Shown: in pieces, positions 57,879 to 64,000 of the stretch
How positions within the stretch are numbered: position 1 is the stretch's first letter
How the letters are laid out: each line of letters opens with the position of its first letter
Assembly (NCBI RefSeq): GCF_030816115.1
Contig: NZ_JAUSXQ010000001.1
Coordinates: 310,001-374,000, forward strand
Direction: 5' to 3'
DNA from: Chryseobacterium sp. W4I1
GTDB lineage: Bacteria; Bacteroidota; Bacteroidia; Flavobacteriales; Weeksellaceae
DNA: 64,000 bases
Program-made: the position numbers and the translations under genes
The notes under the pieces: generated by a model
Databases searched by the model: none
Told to the model about the DNA's origin: nothing
What the model saw: the letters and a program-made list of their open reading frames with translations, nothing else

Positions 57879-58403
57879 ATGCAGGGACATATTACATTAT
57901 CTAAAAAAGAAAGACATTATCAGTTCCTTTACCTAATACTGATGTTGTTGGCTGCCATGATATTCCTTGGAATCATTTTTTTAAAAGGATATGATTCCCC
58001 TTTTTCAGAAGAAGATGTACGAGGAATACAGAGTCTGGAACAAAAAGCGGCATTTGAAGGTCACCAGAAAATATTACAGCCTGAAATGGACAGTACCTAT
58101 ATCAGGATCAGCAAGATTGGAGACAAATCACCGGAACCTTTTGTAGAAAATAATATTTTCAATGGAATTAATGGGCTGGCGAGTTATTTTCACGGCAATG
58201 AGGTTGTGGATATCCGCAAGGATGCCTATCCGCAAATTGCCAAATATTACAAAATGTATTTTGAAGACAAGAAAATCATTTCTACCACTACTGAAGATGT
58301 AAAAAAATTCCAAAAAGATGTAGACGACTGCAGAATTGGTTTTAAAAATACACAGGACCGCCTTTATGAAAGAAATAATGCAATGAGGGAAAGGACCCAG
58401 TAA
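57879..58403 (+). CDS. T6SS-iii membrane protein, TssO/TssP-type
   Basis: 174 residues. An N-terminal soluble lead (MQGHITLSKKERHYQ) is followed by one membrane helix (FLYLILMLLAAMIFLGIIFL, residues 16-35), then a periplasmic part with helical segments. Similar layout to the preceding gene, which suggests the two are paralogous or partner subunits. It starts 16 bases after the first gene. Annotated variously as TssO in related genomes, to my knowledge; exact name not certain. Confidence 0.7.
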   Translation: MQGHITLSKKERHYQFLYLILMLLAAMIFLGIIFLKGYDSPFSEEDVRGIQSLEQKAAFEGHQKILQPEMDSTYIRISKIGDKSPEPFVENNIFNGINGLASYFHGNEVVDIRKDAYPQIAKYYKMYFEDKKIISTTTEDVKKFQKDVDDCRIGFKNTQDRLYERNNAMRERTQ

Positions 58404-58451
58404 CTAAGAAATAAACATTATAAGGAATAAACACATCACAATCACTTAACT

Positions 58452-59360
58452 ATGAATTATTTTCAAAAAAACAAAAAGAACATTATTATTGGTGTTATCG
58501 CAACGTTGCTTATTGCGGCACTCGTTGCGTTATGGCTGCAGAAAAAGGTGATCCATTCTGCCGATGATATTGTAGGGGTAGTTTCTCCGTCCTCAGTATC
58601 CGTAGGAGATACACTTGTATTCGAGGATATGACGCAATTCGCTAAAACCAGAAGATGGAATTTTGGAGATGGGTCAACTTCTGACCAAAGCAGAGGTATA
58701 CACTTTTACAATAGACCGGGATACTATTCGGTAAGTTTGATTATTGACAACAAGTACACCAAAACTTTTCCTGTAATGGTTTCTGCCAGATCTGAAAAGC
58801 CTAAAGACAGTGCTAAAATTACTACCATTATAGAAGCTCCTTCCCAGGCTATGCAGAATGAAAATGTGCAGTTCCGTGCCATTTCAGATGCTACAAGGTT
58901 TGCGTGGGAATTTGGTGAAACAGGAAATACAGATGCCAAAGAAAAAATGGCAATTTATTCTTATAAAAAGCCCGGTGATTACCGTGTTGCCTTATTTACA
59001 GAAGAAAGCCAGGAGCCTATTTATCACCTTATCAAGATCCTTCCGGCTTACAATTCTCTGGAGCAGGATGAAGTACCGGTAGAAGATGCTTATAAAAAGG
59101 TGGATGATGATTTCAAATATCATCTTCAGCAGATTGCCAACGGAAACAGCTTTAATATGCATTATAACTACCTGCTGAGAACTTATCTGTGTAACAACGA
59201 AAACACGGTGGTAAAAGTGAGCGACAGCAAAGCGAATAATTTTTATATGTACTGTGCAGGACTCCAGTTTGATAAAAATGTTGTGATCCAGAGCGTAAAA
59301 GTAAACTTAGATGATACACAAAACTGTGTGACCAAAGTAGACATCAACCAAAGCAAATAA
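58452..59360 (+). CDS. PKD-domain membrane protein of the T6SS-iii cluster
   Basis: 302 residues. A single membrane helix near residues 11-27 (IIIGVIATLLIAALVALWL) is followed by a periplasmic PKD domain (residues 40-105: GDTLVFEDMTQFAKTRRWNF, then GDGS, and GYYSVSLIID). A second, less regular PKD-like unit is at 120-180 (RFAWEFGETGNTDAK, GDYRVALF). Ends with two Cys segments (YLCNNENTV; NCVTKVD). It lies between TssO/P-type genes and tssR, so a structural envelope component is expected. Confidence 0.8.
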   Translation: MNYFQKNKKNIIIGVIATLLIAALVALWLQKKVIHSADDIVGVVSPSSVSVGDTLVFEDMTQFAKTRRWNFGDGSTSDQSRGIHFYNRPGYYSVSLIIDNKYTKTFPVMVSARSEKPKDSAKITTIIEAPSQAMQNENVQFRAISDATRFAWEFGETGNTDAKEKMAIYSYKKPGDYRVALFTEESQEPIYHLIKILPAYNSLEQDEVPVEDAYKKVDDDFKYHLQQIANGNSFNMHYNYLLRTYLCNNENTVVKVSDSKANNFYMYCAGLQFDKNVVIQSVKVNLDDTQNCVTKVDINQSK

Positions 59361-59405
59361 TATGATCCGGAATTTCGGATACACCAATCATAAAAATAAA
59401 ATAGG

Positions 59406-61805
59406 ATGAAAAATAAATTTCCTCTAGCAGCATATTACATCGGACTATCAGTATTGTTAACAGCCTGTCAGGTCAAGCTGCCGTCTAAAAGAACACCTGA
59501 ACCGTCACAGTACGGACAGGTAGACAACTCACCGGTAGTGAACGGATATCCTAAAAAATCTGTTCCATGGATCGTTATTTCAGACAGATCAAGGAATACG
59601 GCCTACCTCGACAAAAGTGACGAGAAATCTTATAAAGAAGTTAAATTCCTGGAACCTCTAATGGTTCTGAAAAATAGAGACGGAATGGTAAAAGTAGCGG
59701 AATATATTCCGGATGCTTTAATGAAAAAAGTTTCTTCCAAATCTATTAAAACCTACGGGTGGATTCCGGAATCAGACCTTCTTCTATGGAATAATTCCTT
59801 AAAAAGCGAAAAGACAGGTTATCCTGTAAGAGTAGCCGTACTTCCGAATAACAGCGAAGTTATCAGAAGCGCAGAAAGATATTATAAGAATGACTCTATC
59901 ATGGTGTTCAATTCACCAAGCCTTATAGAAGAAGCCAATGTCAAAATTCCAAATGGACAGATGGTCTATGTCTACAAACAGGCAGAAAATAATAAACGTT
60001 TCCTGGTAGGTAAAAAACCTACGATTGATATAGACAGCATCAACACCAATCTTTATGGGTGGGTCAGCGCCAATGTGATCTCCACATGGGGTGAGCGCTC
60101 GGCAATCAAGCTGAAAAATGATACTCAGGTTAATGAAACTTCTTTGGGCATACATGAAGGATACCCGGGAGCTGCAGATTCAGACAGCAGAACAGCTGTT
60201 CTTCTTACTGATACCAATAAAAGAACACCCCTTGAAAATATATATCCGGTAAGTTTAGCATTAGATGAAGCTCCGGCACCAGATTCCAAAACAAAATATT
60301 TCACTAATATTTTAGACTACAGCAAAAATTACGTATTCAATGTTTTAGGGGATAAAATTCTTTTTGACCGTTACCGAGAAATTACGGAAAGAGATAAAAA
60401 CATCAATATTGTTTTTGCATTGGATGTAAGTGCACCTAATGCACCATATGCTCCGATTGTAAAATCTCTTCTTCAGGATCTGCAGCTTAGATTTGAAAAA
60501 CCTTCTTACTTCAGTGACGTAAAATATGGTGTTGTTTTATATAAAAATAACCCGTGTGGAGAAAATGTTCTGGTTTCCAGCTTAAATAAAGATTATAGCA
60601 AGATTACCACTTTCATTGACGAAAAGACCAATGAGATGAACTGTACAAGCAACAGTGGATACCAGCCGGTAGGTGAGGCTCTTACTGCTGCGGGAAACCT
60701 TCTTTCAAACGTTCCGGATGAAACCAATATTGTAGTGACTGTAGGTACCTCTGCCAACCAGAGCGGGAATATGTACAGTGTAATCAGTTCTCTTACCCAG
60801 GCGCAGGCTAGGGTAATTATGTTCCAGACCAGCGCAAGATCATCTGATACCTACAATGATTTTGTACTGATGGCTGAAAATGTAGTCACCAACACTGCAA
60901 AAAACATTGCCGAGCTTAAGAAGCAGAAGATCATCAATCAATATGATGTTCTTACTAAAAATAATTTCAACCTTGTAGAAGGTGATGCTGGATTCTTCTC
61001 TTTAGATTATCCAAAACAGAGCATGTCTCAGGGGTTTGTTATTTTCCCTAAAAAAGGTGATGTGGCAACTCCAGGTTATCTGAAGAAATCTGTAGACAGC
61101 CTTATTGCTCAGGTTACTTTAGACAATCAAACCATTGATAACTCGCTTAATAAGTATTTCCATTCCTCAGTAGGAGCGGGAAGAACAGATGTGGATCTGA
61201 AATATAAATATTTATTTCCAGGTCTTACCAACCCTGTTTCTGCAGGAATTGCGGCACAGCTGATCAATTATGGAAACCCGTTTCTTGTGAAAGGATATAT
61301 CCCAAAAGAGCTTAAAGACTTCAAACCGGGTATAGAAAAAGGAATCCTGATCTCTGAAACGGAATATGATAATCTGAAGAATTTCTATACTGAGGTTCAT
61401 TTAAAAACTCAGCCTGAAAGAGCAGATTTCAACCAATCAAGAGCAATTAAAGAATACATAAAGCTTCTGAAAAAATACAATCCTACGCTGAAATTCCTGG
61501 ATAAATCTGAATTGTATGAAAAACCAATGTCTTACGCAGTAGGAATGAGTACCGGCTTCGACAATTCTGAAGATGAAATCATGTCCAAATACAAGCTTAA
61601 AGGATGGAAAAAATCCAAGATCGTTTTAAAAGAAAGAGTAAGAAAGTATTTCAAGGACTATAAAGACCTGGCAGAAAGAATGCTTACCCACAGAAACAAT
61701 CCTGCGGTGAAGATCCAGCAAAACGGACAGACATTCTATTGGCTTAATGAATACTTTATGCCAACCACTCAGATCGTTGAGGAACCGGAATACACAAAAC
61801 ATTAA
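59406..61805 (+). CDS. tssR: T6SS-iii lipoprotein TssR
   Basis: 799 residues. Lipobox at VLLTACQVK, with the Cys near residue 21. Two SH3-like stretches in the first 250 residues (VPWIVISDRSRNTAYLDKSD; YGWIPESDLLLW), then a VWA-like domain from about residue 325 (NINIVFALDVSAPN; MIDAS partly degenerate) through NIVVTVGTSANQSG, and a long alpha/beta tail. This fits TssR, a subunit special to Bacteroidota T6SS-iii. Terminator at 61826-61853. Confidence 0.88.
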   Translation: MKNKFPLAAYYIGLSVLLTACQVKLPSKRTPEPSQYGQVDNSPVVNGYPKKSVPWIVISDRSRNTAYLDKSDEKSYKEVKFLEPLMVLKNRDGMVKVAEYIPDALMKKVSSKSIKTYGWIPESDLLLWNNSLKSEKTGYPVRVAVLPNNSEVIRSAERYYKNDSIMVFNSPSLIEEANVKIPNGQMVYVYKQAENNKRFLVGKKPTIDIDSINTNLYGWVSANVISTWGERSAIKLKNDTQVNETSLGIHEGYPGAADSDSRTAVLLTDTNKRTPLENIYPVSLALDEAPAPDSKTKYFTNILDYSKNYVFNVLGDKILFDRYREITERDKNINIVFALDVSAPNAPYAPIVKSLLQDLQLRFEKPSYFSDVKYGVVLYKNNPCGENVLVSSLNKDYSKITTFIDEKTNEMNCTSNSGYQPVGEALTAAGNLLSNVPDETNIVVTVGTSANQSGNMYSVISSLTQAQARVIMFQTSARSSDTYNDFVLMAENVVTNTAKNIAELKKQKIINQYDVLTKNNFNLVEGDAGFFSLDYPKQSMSQGFVIFPKKGDVATPGYLKKSVDSLIAQVTLDNQTIDNSLNKYFHSSVGAGRTDVDLKYKYLFPGLTNPVSAGIAAQLINYGNPFLVKGYIPKELKDFKPGIEKGILISETEYDNLKNFYTEVHLKTQPERADFNQSRAIKEYIKLLKKYNPTLKFLDKSELYEKPMSYAVGMSTGFDNSEDEIMSKYKLKGWKKSKIVLKERVRKYFKDYKDLAERMLTHRNNPAVKIQQNGQTFYWLNEYFMPTTQIVEEPEYTKH

Positions 61806-61825
61806 TTATTCAATTAAATCATATC

Positions 61826-61853
61826 AAAAGCAGAGGTTTTTACTTCTGCTTTT
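61826..61853 (+). terminator. terminator after tssR
   Basis: AAAAGCAGA (61826-61834) / TCTGCTTTT (61845-61853), followed by further T. It separates tssR from the clpV transcript. Confidence 0.8.
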
Positions 61854-62099
61854 TTTGTTTGAAATGGAAGTTAGATGGCAAAAGACAAGATGTCAGACTT
61901 TAGATTAAAAATCCTTCATGGTTCATTTAAGTTCAAATTATTTCTCATTTAAGTGTAAAATAGCCTTCTGGTGCCGTACAAGTGATATGTTGTAAAGTCT
62001 CTGTCAATAATACTTATAAGAGATTCTTAAATCTATAGACTTAGAATTACTCTGAAAAGTCGTAGAATTACTACAATTTTTGAAATTTATATTTAAAAG

Positions 62100-62274
62100 T
62101 TTTCGGGAACGAAATAAGGGTTCTATATTTGTTACACAATCATCACATCACAAAATATTATTAACGATTAAAATTTACATTCAAGCCGGGAAATTCAATG
62201 GCCGATTAACTAAAAGACACTATTACACATCAACATTCATAGAAAAAGACTGTCCTTTAAAAGATAGTCTTTTT
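62100..62274 (+). ncRNA. candidate small RNA gene upstream of clpV
   Basis: Promoter-like TTTTC (62100-62104), a 19-base spacer and TATATTTG (62124-62131). About 110 bases later there is a terminator hairpin, GACTGTC (62248-62254) with GATAGTC (62263-62269), one G-U pair, flanked by A5 and T6. The expected transcript of about 135 bases (62138-62274) has no plausible ORF. Function unknown. The rest of the 690-base gap (61854-62495) shows nothing else beyond a possible TATATTTG at 62403-62410 for clpV. Confidence 0.45.
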
Positions 62275-62495
62275 TGCCAAAAAATATTGTCGCTTGTTTT
62301 TTAAGATTTATCAGCCTAAATAACAAACATCACAAAAACTTATTACCTCTCTAATCAAAGAATTAACTATCTTTATCACACCTACATTTTGCATAAAAAA
62401 GATATATTTGTAAAATGCATCTTTTTAACAGATCAGACCAAATAGTCTGTTAAAAATACAAGAACACAAACATATTAATATTAGAAAAACTATAA

Positions 62496-64000
62496 ATGGG
62501 AGTACTAGTAACCAACGAAACCGTAAAACAGCTATTTCATATTGCTCAGTCGATAGCGAAGGAAAATTATAACGCTACCTATGGAGGGCCACATATTTTA
62601 CAGGCCTTAATGCATAAAGATATCGGACTCAATGAATTCCTGAAAAGTATTGATAAAGATCCTGGATATTTTTACGAATGGGCAGATGTCCGTATTGAAG
62701 ATTATCCAAAGACTGCCCATATTCCCGATGAGGTACGCCAGGATGAACCGGTAGATACCCTTGTAGAAGAGGCAGATGACATCCGCTTAAAACTGGGATT
62801 GGATGAGATCACTCCTATCTGTATCCTGACAGCTATTGTAAAGCCCGAAGTTGTCTTTTCGCTGCAGCAGCTTAAATCACTTCCGCTAAGAGAGCATGAA
62901 ATTTTCAATCTATACAGGAAAGATACCCCTTTTGCCGTATCTGAAGACGGTGACTTTTCTTCACTTTTTTCAAACGGATCAGATTTTACAGATTCATCAT
63001 TTCCTTCCATTAAAAGTTACTGTGTAGACAGAACTGCACAGGCCAGAAAAGGCGACCTGGAAAACATTATAGGTAGAGATAAAGAACTGAGAATGCTTGT
63101 TGAAATCCTTTGCCGTAGAAGCAAACCGAATGTGATTATCATCGGTGAGCCCGGAGTAGGAAAAACAGCTTTAGTAGAAGGATTCGCCACTGAAATTACC
63201 AAAGGAAATGTTCCTGAAATGCTGAAAAATGCCACCCTTCTTGAGCTGGACACTGGCGCATTATTGGCCGGTACATCATACAAAGGCGAAATTGAGGACC
63301 GTCTGAAAAAAGTCATCAATGAATGCAAGAAAATTGAAAAAGCCGTACTTTTCATCGACGAAATCCACACCCTTTTAGATTCAAAAGGAAGCATCGGAAA
63401 TGTAGCCAACCTTCTTAAACCGGAACTGGCAAGAGGTGAAATTACAGTGATCGGAGCTACAACTCAGGAAGAGTATAGAAAGATCATTGAACCGGAACAG
63501 GCTTTCAACCGTCGTTTTGAAGTATTGACAGTAAATGAACCTGACGAACAGACTTGTGTCAAAATGATCGATGTACTTCTTGATGGGTACAAAAAACACC
63601 ACGGAATTGAAGTAGAAAAAACAGCTATTCCTGAATGTGTCCGTTTAGCAAAAAGATATGCAAAAGGCAAAAAATTGCCCGATGCAGCCATTGATTTATT
63701 AGACCGGACTATGGCCGCGATCAAAATGCTGGATGAACTTTCAGAAAAAGAGCTTGCAAGCTGGAAAGAAACCTACGAAACGATATTAAAAGAAGAATTT
63801 ACCGATACCAAAGACCAGGCTAATGAACTGATATGGAATTATAATCTTCTCAGAGATAAAATAAGCCCGATTCTTTGGGGATCATTAAATGAGCAGCCTG
63901 CCATTGACAATTCCATGCCCGTTGATCAGATCCATAAGATCATTGACGATACCTATGCTGAACTTTTGCAGCATGCGGCTGTGAAAAGAGAAAAAGTAGA
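62496..64000 (+). CDS. clpV: ClpV/TssH AAA+ ATPase of the type VI secretion system (3' end outside window)
   Basis: The ATG at 62496 (MGVLVTNETVKQLFHIAQSIAKE) opens a frame that stays open to 64000; about 501 residues are visible. An N-terminal Clp-N repeat domain (HILQALMHKDIG) is followed by the first AAA+ module: Walker A IGEPGVGKTALVEGFA near residues 213-228, Walker B VLFIDEIH near 284-291, sensor and arginine finger region TVIGATTQEEY and FNRRFEVL. The second AAA+ module is off the edge. It disassembles the contracted TssBC sheath for reuse. Confidence 0.95.
   Translation, partial: MGVLVTNETVKQLFHIAQSIAKENYNATYGGPHILQALMHKDIGLNEFLKSIDKDPGYFYEWADVRIEDYPKTAHIPDEVRQDEPVDTLVEEADDIRLKLGLDEITPICILTAIVKPEVVFSLQQLKSLPLREHEIFNLYRKDTPFAVSEDGDFSSLFSNGSDFTDSSFPSIKSYCVDRTAQARKGDLENIIGRDKELRMLVEILCRRSKPNVIIIGEPGVGKTALVEGFATEITKGNVPEMLKNATLLELDTGALLAGTSYKGEIEDRLKKVINECKKIEKAVLFIDEIHTLLDSKGSIGNVANLLKPELARGEITVIGATTQEEYRKIIEPEQAFNRRFEVLTVNEPDEQTCVKMIDVLLDGYKKHHGIEVEKTAIPECVRLAKRYAKGKKLPDAAIDLLDRTMAAIKMLDELSEKELASWKETYETILKEEFTDTKDQANELIWNYNLLRDKISPILWGSLNEQPAIDNSMPVDQIHKIIDDTYAELLQHAAVKREKV

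Noticed and set aside
62080..62304. 74-codon ORF (MKFIFKSFRERN...) in the tssR-clpV gap
   Set aside because: It begins before the predicted promoter's start site and runs through the terminator hairpin; composition is not protein-like. An sRNA explains the signals better.
62702..63724. Several minus-strand ORFs at the right end
   Set aside because: All are antisense to clpV, which has a continuous frame with Walker motifs to the window edge.

Overview
The window looks like chromosomal DNA from a Flavobacteriia species close to Chryseobacterium (Bacteroidota, Weeksellaceae). The basis is: AT-rich DNA; TAnnTTTG-type -7 promoter elements, often with TTTG about 19 bases upstream; few Shine-Dalgarno sites; TonB-dependent receptors; a type IX secretion C-terminal sorting domain; a Bacteroidetes-type (subtype iii) type VI secretion cluster; a Bacteroidetes-style curli operon; and a 29-residue basic ribosomal-type protein between HU and RNase G. 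No rRNA, tRNA, CRISPR array, prophage or complete insertion sequence was seen.

Layout. 1-8.7 kb: a pair of M16 peptidase genes (the first cut by the window edge, non-catalytic), a thrombospondin-type-3 repeat secreted protein, a UvrD/PcrA helicase and a TonB-dependent receptor. 8.8-13.7 kb: a thiamine salvage operon (thiM-thiE-thiD-tenA, minus strand) behind a consensus promoter, a TPP riboswitch and an intrinsic terminator, preceded by a CstA transporter. 13.9-17.7 kb: a frameshifted esterase, a DUF3037/HipA-like kinase pair, an alpha/beta hydrolase and a lipoprotein. 17.8-25.4 kb: a co-oriented tyrosine/homogentisate catabolism block (hmgA, CoA-transferase, HTH-like unknown, hppD, small secreted protein, fahA, flavin reductase). 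25.5-28.0 kb: a TonB receptor with a translationally coupled thioredoxin-like protein. 28.0-41.7 kb: accessory redox and stress genes (cupin, MDR oxidoreductase, HxlR, DUF1304, Crp/Fnr, DoxX, AhpD-like, aldo/keto reductases, DJ-1-like, quinol monooxygenase-like, epimerase, MdaB-like, LysR, GNATs, nitronate monooxygenase), with several families of short intergenic repeats. 41.7-45.0 kb: nudix, acyltransferase, lipoprotein and Mpl-like murein recycling ligase.

45.0-51.8 kb is the most interesting region: a complete curli (functional amyloid) operon csgA-csgB-csgE-csgF-csgG plus a beta-propeller lipoprotein. Its architectures are unusual: CsgE carries a CsgH-like N-terminal domain, and CsgG carries an extra C-terminal beta-barrel-like domain. 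The two subunit genes share an upstream motif placed exactly 58 bases before a TACCTTT element. The operon ends in a perfect 29-bp inverted repeat, across which lies a convergent LuxR-type regulator whose receiver domain lacks the phospho-acceptor Asp, as in CsgD.

52.0-57.1 kb: OsmC, a delta-60-repeat T9SS cargo protein, RNase G, the 29-residue basic protein, HU, and a second LuxR-type regulator whose phospho-acceptor Asp is replaced by Glu. 57.3-64.0 kb: the start of a T6SS-iii cluster (two TssO/TssP-type membrane proteins, a PKD protein, TssR, and ClpV/TssH running off the right edge). The 690-base gap before clpV contains a promoter-plus-terminator unit with no convincing ORF, a candidate small RNA.
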